Shown here: in pieces, positions 52,201 through 63,158 of the stretch | Position numbering within the stretch: position 1 is the stretch's first letter | Layout: every line of letters begins with the position of its first letter | Source of the DNA: Macrothele yani | Lineage: Eukaryota; Arthropoda; Arachnida; Araneae; Macrothelidae | NCBI GenBank assembly: GCA_039090855.1 | Contig: CM077001.1 | Location: 119,910,922-119,974,921, forward strand | Direction: 5' to 3' | DNA: 64,000 nt | Program-made: the position numbers and the translations under genes | Notes under the pieces: model-generated | Told to the model about the DNA's origin: nothing | Database searches by the model: none | The model's input: the letters and a program-made list of their open reading frames with translations, nothing else

Positions 52201-55200
52201 CAATCAGCCATTACTGCGACACACATTATTCCCCTATAGTGATGGACCATTTGTGAAAGATTAGTTCACAACGAATGACTCTTTATCGTGAATGGTGAAT
52301 GGTTCGCTCTCACCGCTGTGAATGATCATTCAATCAGCCATTACTGCGACACACATTATTCCCCTATAGTGATGGACCATTCGTGAAAGATTAGTTCACA
52401 ACGAATGACCCTTTATCGTGAATGGTGAATGGTTCACTCTCACCGCTGTGAATGATCATTCAATCAGCCATTACTGCGACATACATTATTCCCCTATAGT
52501 GATGGACCATTCGTGAAAGATTAGTTCACAACGAATGACTCTTTATCGTGAATGGTGAATGGTTCACTCTCACCGCTGTGAATGATCATTCAATCAGCCA
52601 TTACTGCGACACACATTATTCCCCTATAGTGATGGACCATTCGTGAAAGATTAGTTCACAACGAATGACTCTTTATCGTGAATGGTGAATGGTTCGCTCT
52701 CACCGCTGTGAATGATCATTCAATCAGCCATTACTGCGACACACATTATTCCCTATAGTGATGGACCATTCGTGAAAGATTAGTTCACAACGAATGACCC
52801 TTTATCGTGAATGGTGAATGGTTCACTCTCACCGCTGTGAATGATAATTCAATCAGCCATTACTGCAGCACATTATTCTATAGTGTTGGACCATTCGTGA
52901 AAGATTAGTTCACAACGAATGACCCTTTATCGTGAATGGTGAATGGTTCACTCTCACCGCTGTGAATGATCATTCAATCAGCCATTACTGCGACACACAC
53001 ACTATTGCCCTATAATGATTGACCATTCGTGAACGATTCTTTCACAACGAATGACTCTTCATCGTGAATGGTTCACTCTCACCGCTGTGAATGATCATTC
53101 AATCAGCCATTACTGCGACACACATTATTCCCCTATAGTGATGGACCATTCGTGAAAGATTAGTTCACAACGAATGACTCTTTATCGTGAATGGTGAATG
53201 GTTCGCTCTCACCGCTGTGAATGATCATTCAATCAGCCATTACTGCGACACACATTATTCCCCTATAGTGATGGACCATTCGTGAAAGATTAGTTCACAA
53301 CGAATGACCCTTTATCGTGAATGGTGAATGGTTCGCTCTCACCGCTGTGAATGATCATTCAATCAGCCATTACTGCGACACACATTATTCCCCTATAGTG
53401 ATGGACCATTCGTGAAAGATTAGTTCACAACGAATGACCCTTTATCGTGAATGGTGAATGGTTCGCTCTCACCGCTATGAATGATCATTCAATCAGCCAT
53501 TACTGCGACACACATTATTCCCCTATAGTGATGGACCATTTGTGAAAGATTAGTTCACAACGAATGACTCTTTATCGTGAATGGTGAATGGTTCGCTCTC
53601 ACCGCTGTGAATGATCATTCAATCAGCCATTACTGCGACACACATTATTCCCTATAGTGATGGACCATTCGTGAAAGATTAGTTCACAACGAATGACCCT
53701 TTATCGTGAATGGTGAATGGTTCACTCTCACCGCTGTGAATGATCATTCAATCAGCCATTACTGCGACATACATTATTCCCCTATAGTGATGGACCATTC
53801 GTGAAAGATTAGTTCACAACGAATGACTCTTTATCGTGAATGGTGAATGGTTCACTCTCACCGCTGTGAATGATCATTCAATCAGCCATTACTGCGACAC
53901 ACATTATTCCCCTATAGTGATGGACCATTCGTGAAAGATTAGTTCACAACGAATGACTCTTTATCGTGAATGGTGAATGGTTCGCTCTCACCGCTGTGAA
54001 TGATCATTCAATCAGCCATTACTGCGACACACATTATTCCCCTATAGTGATGGACCATTCGTGAAAGATTAGTTCACAACGAATGACCCTTTATCGTGAA
54101 TGGTGAATGGTTCACTCTCACCGCTGTGAATGATAATTCAATCAGCCATTACTGCGGCACACATTATTCCCCTATAGTGTTGGACCATTCGTGAAAGATT
54201 AGTTCACAACGAATGACCCTTTATCGTGAATGGTGAATGGTTCACTCTCACCGCTGTGAATGATCATTCAATCAGCCATTACTGCGACACACACACTATT
54301 GCCCTATAATGATTGACCATTCGTGAACGATTCTTTCACAACGAATGACTCTTCATCGTGAATGGTTCACTCTCACCGCTGTGAATGATCATTCAATCAG
54401 CCATTACTGCGACACACATTATTCCCCTATAGTGATGGACCATTCGTGAAAGATTAGTTCACAACGAATGACTCTTTATCGTGAATGGTGAATGGTTCGC
54501 TCTCACCGCTGTGAATGATCATTCAATCAGCCATTACTGCGACACACATTATTCCTATAGTGATGGACCATTCGTGAAAGATTAGTTCACAACGAATGAC
54601 CCTTTATCGTGAATGGTGAATGGTTCGCTCTCACCGCTGTGAATGATCATTCAATCAGCCATTACTGCGACACATTATTCCCCTATAGTGATGGACCATT
54701 CGTGAAAGATTAGTTCACAACGAATGACCCTTTATCGTGAATGGTGAATGGTTCGCTCTCACCGCTATGAATGATCATTCAATCAGCCATTACTGCGACA
54801 TACATTATTCCCCTATAGTGATGGACCATTCGTGAAAGATTAGTTCACAACGAATGACTCTTTATCGTGAATGGTGAATGGTTCACTCTCACCGCTGTGA
54901 ATGATCATTCAATCAGCCATTACTGCGACACACATTATTCCCCTATAGTGATGGACCATTCGTGAAAGATTAGTTCACAACGAATGACTCTTTATCGTGA
55001 ATGGTGAATGGTTCGCTCTCACCGCTGTGAATGATCATTCAATCAGCCATTACTGCGACATACATTATTCCCCTATAGTGATGGACCATTCGTGAAAGAT
55101 TAGTTCACAACGAATGACTCTTTATCGTGAATGGTGAATGGTTCACTCTCACCGCTGTGAATGATCATTCAATCAGCCATTACTGCGACACACATTATTC

Positions 55201-56350
55201 CCCTATAGTGATGGACCATTCGTGAAAGATTAGTTCACAACGAATGACTCTTTATCGTGAATGGTGAATGGTTCGCTCTCACCGCTGTGAATGATCATTC
55301 AATCAGCCATTACTGCGACACACATTATTCCCCTATAGTGATGGACCATTCGTGAAAGATTAGTTCACAACGAATGACCCTTTATCGTGAATGGTGAATG
55401 GTTCACTCTCACCGCTGTGAATGATAATTCAATCAGCCATTACTGCGGCACACATTATTCCCCTATAGTGTTGGACCATTCGTGAAAGATTAGTTCACAA
55501 CGAATGACCCTTTATCGTGAATGGTGAATGGTTCACTCTCACCGCTGTGAATGATCATTCAATCAGCCATTACTGCGACACACACACTATTGCCCTATAA
55601 TGATTGACCATTCGTGAACGATTCTTTCACAACGAATGACTCTTCATCGTGAATGGTTCACTCTCACCGCTGTGAATGATCATTCAATCAGCCATTACTG
55701 CGACACACATTATTCCCCTATAGTGATGGACCATTCGTGAAAGATTAGTTCACAACGAATGACTCTTTATCGTGAATGGTGAATGGTTCGCTCTCACCGC
55801 TGTGAATGATCATTCAATCAGCCATTACTGCGACACACATTATTCCCCTATAGTGATGGACCATTCGTGAAAGATTAGTTCACAACGAATGACCCTTTAT
55901 CGTGAATGGTGAATGGTTCGCTCTCACCGCTGTGAATGATCATTCAATCAGCCATTACTGCGACACACATTATTCCCCTATAGTGATGGACCATTCGTGA
56001 AAGATTAGTTCACAACGAATGACTCTTTATCGTGAATGGTGAATGGTTCACTCTCACCGCTGTGAATGATCATTCAATCAGCCATTACTGCGACACACAC
56101 TATTGCCGTATAATTATTGACCATTCGTGAACGATTCTTTCACAACGAATGACTCTTCATCGTGAATGGTTCACTCTCACCGCTGTGAATGATCATTCAA
56201 TCAGCCATTACTGCGACACACATTATTCCCCTATAGTGATGGACCATTCGTGAAAGATTAGTTCACAACGAATGACCCTTCATCGTGAATGGTGAATGGT
56301 TCGCTCTCACCGCTGCGAATAATCATTCAATCTGCCTTTCCTGTGACACT
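49253..56350. repeat. 130-bp satellite array, ~54 monomers with ~1.29-kb higher-order period
   Basis: Monomers start 'atagtgatggaccattcgtg' and include 'ttcacaacgaatgac', 'tatcgtgaatggtgaatgg' and the palindrome TGAATGATCATTCA; the 130 bp period is exact (e.g. 50031 to 50161). Monomers at the left edge are most divergent; central ones are nearly identical. A distinctive ~117 bp variant (cactattgccctataatgat) recurs at 51711, 53000, 54294 and 55585, about 1,290 bp apart, marking a ten-monomer higher-order unit, plus one at 56098. No open frame of note occurs. Confidence 0.95.
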
Positions 56351-56477
56351 CACTGAAGTAGCAGTACGTTACCTTTTCATTCTGCCACCATGAGTTTGGA
56401 ACAGAATTTTCCATTAGAAAAATAATGCCCTGAAATAATAAGTTTCAACGGTTATGTGTGTTGTAGATTCCGGCACA

Positions 56478-56544
56478 CCATTCTTAAGTTTCACCTTTAT
56501 TTCCTAGCAGTCAGCTCGGAAATAAATGTGAAACTTAAGAATGG
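56478..56544. repeat. 27-bp inverted repeat with 13-nt loop
   Basis: ccattcttaagtttcac… and its inverse …gtgaaacttaagaatgg pair over 27 bp with one mismatch. A second inverted pair ('attccggcacacca' at 56467 and 'tggtgtgccgaaat' at 56574) encloses it. It lies just beyond the satellite's right edge. Confidence 0.85.
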
Positions 56545-57475
56545 GAATGATACGTGAATGCCATTAATTTGAATGGTGTGCCGAAATCTTCACGACTCGT
56601 GGCGAATTATTCATCGTTAATGGTGAGATGTGAGCAGATTGCGCTTTTTCGAGCTGCTTGCCAAAAACTTCTCCAAGTATTTTTTTTTTTTTTTTTTTTT
56701 TTTTTGTGAATCTTCAGGACAGGCGTTCATTTGTTATTAGATTAAAGCTTTAAATATTTCTTTAACAAATGTTGTATAGTGTACTCTGAAGTCTGGACAA
56801 TCGAAAGGAGGAAAAAAGTTCTTGCTTTATTAAAATTCAAACGTATGCTCGAATTTCGACATCAAAATCTGAGGTAATGATATACATAAAATATATATAT
56901 ATAGTCAATCCTCTTTAAATCGCCCCTTCTTAGAGTGACACTCTCGGTATTCGCCTGCTATAACTCTAGAACGAATTTTTGTGAACACTTACACGTAAAA
57001 AATTCCGTGCATGAGCCGACACCTCGCTGTCTGCAATCCACATATAACCTAAGAGCACCAGATATTTTCAAAGCGTGTTATGCATCCATTTTAAAACCGC
57101 CATTTGTGCACAGAAAAGAATTAACGAAGCTGATGGCGTGTACCCCTTATTTGTTATCCAAACAGCTTAATTATCTCAGAATAATATAACTATATTAGTA
57201 ATCCGAATTTCTTGGCGTAGATTATAAATCAAGTTTCCAAGCTAAAATAAAATTCCTTGAAAAAGCACATCATTCAGATGGCTTTTTCAAGGAAGGTAGA
57301 CAGCAAACTGAAAACTGGATAATAGATCGCTTCAATAATTTGAACGCTGTGACTTGACTTGACAGTAAACTAACAGATGCTAAGCAATTATTCATTCAAA
57401 GACTCGAGGCGTCATGTTCGTTTAGCGCGCGGAATCATGGAAGTAAAACAAAAGGCATTCACTAATAAATAAAAT
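56545..57475. other. Unrecognised sequence with poly(T) and a small hairpin
   Basis: A T run of about 26 lies at 56680-56705. A 12-bp perfect hairpin (ccttgaaaaagc / gcttttTcaagg, loop 14 nt) lies at 57252-57289. The 84-codon frame at 56935-57189 has no family resemblance I can name and no supporting context. Confidence 0.4.
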
Positions 57476-57476
57476 A

Positions 57477-58030
57477 AATAATAAATACACAGTTGACGTG
57501 GATTAGGAACATCAAATAGAAGTCATCGTTCTTTCCACGTTTATAAGTGAGTCACGGAAAAATTCTCATCGGCCGCCACCAGAATCGAACCTAGGGACGT
57601 TCAGTTACGCGCCGGCCATGCTTCCACTGCACCACAGCGGCCTCGAAATTCTCCAGACTCGCACACGACAAACTGCCAAACCACCTGGCAGGTTGTTTCT
57701 TTGGAGCCCCGCACAATGCTGGGGATTCACCAAAGATGAACAGCAGCAACTGAACAAATAACTAGAAGGCGAATGAATAATAAATACACAGTTGGCGTGG
57801 ATTACGAACATCAAACAGAAGTCATCGCTCTTTCCACGTTTATAAGTGAGTCACGAAAAAATTTTCATCGGCCGCCAACGAGAATCGAACCCAGGGTCTT
57901 CCAGTTACGCGCCGGACATGCTTCCAGTGCACCACAGCGGCCTCGAAATTCTCCAGACTCACATACGGCAAACTGCCTAACCACCTGGCAACTTGTTTCT
58001 TTCGAGCCCCGCACAATGCTGGGGTTTGAT
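57477..58030 (-). mobile_element. Tandemly duplicated ~297-bp segment carrying two SINE-5 copies
   Basis: 'aataaataataaatacacag…' to 'gccccgcacaatgctgggg' occurs at 57477-57725 and again at 57772-58025. Each copy contains a minus-strand SINE-5: body 'aagtgagtcacg(g)aaaaatt', B-box-like 'agaatcgaacc', A-box-like 'ccaccgctgtggtgcagtgg' on the reverse strand. Direct head-to-tail orientation with shared flanks shows duplication rather than two insertions. Confidence 0.82.
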
Positions 58031-58175
58031 GAGGCATTCACTATTTGAAGAGGGATTCACTATTTGAAGAACTGGTTTCAAAGTCGTGGCAACTCCACCG
58101 AGATGCTGTCATTTCATGATTCACTTTTGGTGATCATCTCTAAAGTTTCGCGAATAGCAATAGATTTTAGGGTGG

Positions 58176-58713
58176 AGTAGGATGCTAATTTCTTTACGTC
58201 ATCCCACATAGCAGTAGCGGACTTGATCTGGACCTCTCTGGATAGGGCCGTTGTTACTTTACGTTTTTAATGTCCCTTTTGTGCTCGTTGATTCTAGTTC
58301 TAAATGAACATTTGGTCATTCCAATGTAGTATTGCTTGGAGCCGTCCGGATATTGTAGAGGGATGGCATAAACACCTGCCTCATTGGAAAGCGGGGGATT
58401 GTCAGAGTTTCTCTGAAGCATGGCATATAAAGATGTCGGAGACCTGATGCCAACACAGAGGTTCATTTTCTTAAGCGCGTTCTTGAGCTCATAAGAAACA
58501 GTTGGCATGTAGGGAATTGAGCCCAGGTAGCGTAGTTGTGGCATCGAAATATTAATATGACTGGTTCTGACTTTCTCGATATAGCTATGTACCAGGCCCG
58601 TGGTGTATACTGCCTCAGTGGCCAATTCGGTGACAACGCTCCTATCTAGAGAGGCCCAGTTCAAGTTCGCTACTTCTATGTGTAATGACGTAAAGAAATT
58701 AGTGCTACTGCAA
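58176..58713 (-). pseudogene. Penelope-like fragment with GIY-YIG domain
   Basis: The minus-strand frame 58664-58254 encodes a pre-endonuclease linker (YLGSIPYMPTVSYELKNALK, GIRSPTSLYAML) and then GVYAIPLQYPDGSKQ and YYIGMTKCSFRTRINEHKRD, the GVY…YIG signature with the downstream Arg and His. It resembles the fragment at 27030-27800 in motif order. Both sides carry an inverted word (ctaatttctttacgtcat at about 58180, its inverse at 58686), perhaps remnants of the terminal structures of these elements. No reverse transcriptase is present. Confidence 0.78.
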
Positions 58714-58734
58714 AAAACCTTTCTGATCAGATCA

Positions 58735-58905
58735 GATCATAAGTAGAGGATTTTAGGAAAGGAGTGTCTGACCCCAGGTCTTAAGCGACCCTTAGAAATA
58801 GGAAGCTAGGAGATTTGGGCTAGAGTGCCCGACAGGAAAGTGACACGGAAGCGACGTAGAAAGGAAGAGGAAGACGACCTCATTTATTACCGGGGGGCTA
58901 GTACC
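58735..58905 (-). mobile_element. SINE-2 3' body fragment
   Basis: 'ggagtgtctgaccccaggtc', 'aaataggaagctaggaga' and 'aaagtgacacggaagcga' are reverse complements of the SINE-2 body at 7656-7975, in mirrored order. The tRNA-like head is missing. A hAT-like end 'ccaggggcgaattcaaaag' follows at about 58905 without a recognisable partner. Confidence 0.8.
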
Positions 58906-59005
58906 AGGGGCGAATTCAAAAGTTTACTCTAGGGGGCGGTTTTTTTGGGTACAAAAAGGGGGCAGAAGCCATTATGAAATGTTTTTTTAATAAAACGTTA
59001 ATAAA

Positions 59006-60415
59006 CACTGCTGGCCACCAAAAATGCAACACCGAGAAGGAAGCATCCGATTGGCCTGAAATTCGCAGCATGCGTCGTCCGCGAGAGGACATGCAAACGA
59101 TTAGCATTGCAGGGCATATACAAATCATGTGCGCCCGGCACGCCACCGAGTAGCACTATAAGAAGGGTGCACAGAAGGTGGGGTGCAAGATGTGGAAGTG
59201 TGTTGCGCTGCCGGACCTGTGCGGGGCAAGCTTCCTGATGCCTCGTCGCAGAATTACGGCAGTCATTCCAGCACGTTTCGGAGTTCGACAGAGGACGAAT
59301 AGTGACTTATCGGGACAGCGGTTTATCGTACCGAGACATCAGCGCCCGTGTGTGACGACATCTAGCAACACTGAGGCAAGTATGGATTCGGTGGGTGCAG
59401 GAGGGACAGACGGACCGACGTGATCGATTGCCGCAGCCGCGGCACACCACCCAACGAGAGGACCGACATGTTGTGCGTCGGGCATTGACGGCTCACACCG
59501 CCACATCACGAACGTTAGCGCAGGAATTAGGGTTTGTTGCGCAACAATCTGTGTCAGCACGTACAGTCCGACGTCGTCTGCAGGAGCGGGGACTTGTCGC
59601 ACGGCGCCCATTGCTCCGATTACCATTGACGTTACACCACCGGCGAGTGCTGCGGCAGTGGGCCGTTGAACGCCGCACCTGGACTAAGGAAGGGCACGAC
59701 ATTGTCTTCTCCGACGAATCCCTCTTCTGCCTACAACACAACGATGGTCGGATCCGCGTGTGGTGGCACCACGGCGAGAGACTGTATGACGCCTGCACTA
59801 TGCATCGCCATACCGGTCCGTCGCCTGGCGTTATGTTTTGGGGCGCAATTGGATATGACACCCGCACCACTCTGGTACGCATCGCCGGTACACTCAACAG
59901 CCGCCGCTACATCTCCGACGTTTTGGAGCCTGCAGTCCTTCCTTACCTGCAGGACCTGCCAGCGGCCACGTTTCAACAGTACAATGCGCGCCCGCACGTG
60001 GCACGCATCGTGCAACAATTCTTCACGGCTCACCAGGTGTCACAGCTGCCGTGGCCAGCCGGTTCTCCCGATATGTCGCCCATCGAACACGTCAGGTCGC
60101 TGATCGGCAACCGAGTGGCCCGGCAAGCAGCAACCGCGGCTACGCCTGATGAGCTGTGGCAACGTGTGGAAACAGCCTAGACCGACATACCCCAAGCCCA
60201 CATCCAAAGCCTTTTTCGTTCGATGCAGCGGCGTGTAGCGGCCGTTATTGCCAGCCATAGAGGCCACACGAACTATTGATGTCTGCGCGTTCCGCAAGTC
60301 GCACGGGCCTGTAAGCTCAATCGTTTCATCTTTGTATCTGTTGTTATGTGTCCAGTAAATCTGGCTTTCCTATCTCGTGTCCTTCTTGGTATTGCATTTT
60401 CGGTGGCCAGCAGTG
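59006..60415 (+). mobile_element. Tc1-E, Tc1-like transposon
   Basis: The left end cactgctggccaccaaaaat and the right end read inward cactgctggccaccgaaaat are near-perfect inverted repeats. TA follows on the right (60416-60417) while the left flank is AA, probably mutated. It is the same family as Tc1-F but is a separate insertion; the RTE at 60425 lies immediately beside it. Confidence 0.92.
59238..60279 (+). pseudogene. Tc1-E transposase (catalytic Asp to Tyr, stops)
   Basis: Starts MPRRRITAVI… at 59238, with a frameshift within the first ~25 codons and a TGA at 59353. The long frame 59395-60180 then carries ARTVRRRLQERGLVARRP (second helix-turn-helix), DIVFSDESLFCLQHNDGR (first Asp), GVMFWGAIGYDTR and SPDMSPIEHVRSLIGNR (Glu). 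The second catalytic motif reads FQQYNARPH: codon 59980-59982 is TAC where Tc1-F has GAC. TAG at 60178 replaces Trp, and the remainder (DIPQAHIQSLFRSM…GHTNY) continues in frame to 60279. Even an intact frame would be inactive without that Asp. Confidence 0.93.
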
Positions 60416-60424
60416 TATATTCAG

Positions 60425-60425
60425 T

Positions 60426-60460
<35 letters not shown>

Positions 60461-61764
60461 TGTAAACCATTATCAGTCCACTGCTGGACGAAGGTCTCTC
60501 CAAGCGTTTTCCACAAAGGTCTGTTTCGTGCCAGTCTCCTCCATATTACTCCCGCATACTTTCGAATTTCATCCACTCATCTCTCATGTGGTCTTCTTCT
60601 GGGTTTTTTCTGTCCCTTGGAGTCCAATCTAAAATTTTGACTGTCCATCGATGGTCTGTTCTTCTGGAAGTATGTCCAGCCCATTGCCTTTTCAGGGATT
60701 TTATTCTGATCATGATGTCTTCCACTCTTGTCATTTTTCGGATCAACGAGTTTCTCTTCTTATCTCTCCTGGTTACTCCAACCACGCACCTCTGCATGCC
60801 TCTTTGAGTTGTCTGCAGCCTTTGTATGTCTCTTTTAGTTAAGGTCCATGTCTCTGCTCCACACGTAAGCACTGGCAGGATGCATTGATTAAACACTTTT
60901 CTTTTAAGTCATAATGGCATACTGCTCTTAAAAATTGTGCTGTTTCTTCCAAAAGCTCTCTATACAAGTTATATATGTCGTATAATTTCTTTATCAATGA
61001 GACCCTCGCTTGATGTCTGCTGCCCAAGATAAATGTAGGAATCGGTTGTCTCAAGCTTTTCTCTATCAATCGATAAATCTTCATTTCTTGAAAACGCATT
61101 GTACATCACTTTTGTCTTCTGAAAGTTCATTTTTAATCCCACTTCTTTACTCTTGTCAGAAAGTTCTTGGATCATACTCTGCAGCTCTGAAGGGGTACTT
61201 GCAAAGATGACTACGTCATCAGCAAAACGAAGGTGAGTTAAGTAATCTCCATTAATCTTTATCCCTTTGTTTTCCCAGTTCAATGATTGAAAGACATTTT
61301 GCAATTTGGCGTTAAAGAGCTTGGGAGATATCGTGTCACCTTGTCTCACTCCCTTTCCAATTCTTATTTGGTCTGTATCCTCAAATATCCGAACTTTTGC
61401 ACTTGCGTTTTCATAGATGTTATTAATAACGCCAATGTATGGCATCTTCAATATCGCAGGATTTCAAAGTCATTGTTACTGCTGATGGTTTCACGGAATG
61501 GAAGGCCTTTTCATAGTCAAAAAAAGCCATGCATAATGGGAGTTCATATTCTCTTATTCTTTCAATTAGTTGTCTCAGTGCATGGATATGATCTATTGTG
61601 CTGTAGCCACTCCTGAATCCAGCTTGGTCTCTTGGTTGGGTCATGTCTAGGGTTATCTTCAAGCGATGTGAAAGAACCTTAGTGAAGATTTTATAAACCA
61701 CTGATAGGAGGCTGATAGGTCTGTAGTTCCTGAGATTCTCAACGTCACCTTTTTTTATGGAGCA
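60425..61764 (-). pseudogene. RTE-type LINE, 5'-truncated with several frameshifts
   Basis: Minus-strand copy of the same RTE as 9131-11892. Its (GAT)n tail is 60425-60460. Reading right to left: KKGDVENLRNYRPISLLSVV, QAGFRSGYSTIDHIHALRQL and MAFFDYEKAFHSV (61779-61423), GVRQGDTISPKLF, LRFADDVVIFA with the catalytic Asp pair (61451-60969), then YLGQQTSSEGL, VLTCGAETWTLTKRD and VTRRDKKRNS (to 60546). At least three frame changes occur. The 5' break is mid-RT near 61764, next to ATATATATA; endonuclease is absent. Confidence 0.9.
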
Positions 61765-62150
61765 AATATATATAGCCACGCTATCGCCCTCCCCTCCCAG
61801 ACCACCCCACCGAAGCGGGGATTAACTTTGGAGTGGGTGGAACGACGGTAAGCGCCCGTGAGGCGTGAAGGAGTAAACAAAATAAGAAAAAAAAAAGAAA
61901 TCCTGAAAAGACCATCCGGGAAGAAGCAGTGGGGACATTTTTACGAATTGTCTTTATGACCTAATTAAAATACGCACGTAGATCAGATTGTTATTTAGTT
62001 TCTCCCACCTACTCTGATTTCTGTACCAAGCTCTACCTTACCGTGTTACGAGACGTTACAGATGCTACACAATATGACAATAGCAAAGAACTAACAAAAA
62101 TTACCCACATGTTTTTTATCCTCGCTGTCCCGGTTTTCCCTTTATGTTTG

Positions 62151-62198
<48 letters not shown>

Positions 62199-63155
62199 TA
62201 TTCTATTCCCTTTTCTTCCTTTTTTTTACTGAACCTAAATCAATGTAATAAGTATTTTAGACTCTCCGTACTAAGTTTAATTGTTATTTTTTTTAGAAGA
62301 ACTGAAAACAAAATATGCAAAGTTAATCATTTACGATCTTCGCTATTTTAAACTTAAAAACTTTGTTTGGATTTAGGGAGGGTATTGTTACATGCATAAC
62401 TCCCGCTTATTTCAGTTCTCTTTATAGTAGAATTCGGCAGCAATGGCTAAAAACTGTCTTGATTACGCACGAAAATATTTTAATTTGTGAGTATTCGTGC
62501 ATGGAAAAAATCGTTCTTCGTGTATAAATTTATATTCTATTTATACATGACCTTCGGTAGCATGTTTTAAATAGCGCCTGTCTAATGGATGACGATTTGT
62601 TGTAATTTTGGAAATTACTCTATTCAAGGAAGAAGATATGGATCACCTTGAATTAGGTCATCCGATAAACTGTATTCTTTAAACACTAGTTAATTATATT
62701 TACATGACAGAATACGTTTACACACACAAAAGGAGAAAAAACATATTTCTTGAGTACAACTTTGAACAAACTCAACATACGAAAAGAACGGAGCTTGGAA
62801 TTTAAACCGCATCGTGAGAACAGGCTGAGTTCTTCCTCGGCACAGGTGGTAGCAGCTAAGATCACGTGATCCGGTGTCCGCTCTTATGCCTGAGCCCTCA
62901 AGTTTGAAGAAACAAAATAGCTCTAAACGGCAGCGTTTCTACATTGCAATCAATTACTGCAAGACGTACTTACGATTAATTCTCCAACATTTCAAGCTAG
63001 CAAATCGTTTTTCAAATTTATTAGAGAACTGCATTAGCAGGTGAAAGGGGGGGGAGATATAAATGAAAAAAAAATTCGATGGGCTTGAAAAAATCATTGC
63101 GCTTTCTAAAGAAAAATAACAACAAGGCGAACATGATAAGCTGAGGCAAGCCCTA
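61765..63155. other. Unrecognised sequence with (CT)n
   Basis: A (CT)n tract lies at 62153-62192. A C/G-rich patch near 61775-61850 resembles no known family. The frames at 62043-62351 and 62954-63376 are compositional or antisense to Tc1-I's left end. Confidence 0.35.
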
Positions 63156-63158
63156 ATA

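Noticed and set aside
49253..56350. CRISPR-like array (regular repeats)
   Set aside because: There are no unique spacers; the whole 130-bp unit is repeated, and the setting is eukaryotic. It is a satellite.
56935..57189. Possible 84-residue host gene
   Set aside because: It is short, isolated, resembles no family I know, and lacks any supporting signal.
58905..59005. hAT-like terminus 'ccaggggcgaattc' as the left end of a further element
   Set aside because: No inverted partner or 8-bp duplication was found to its right, so no element is called.
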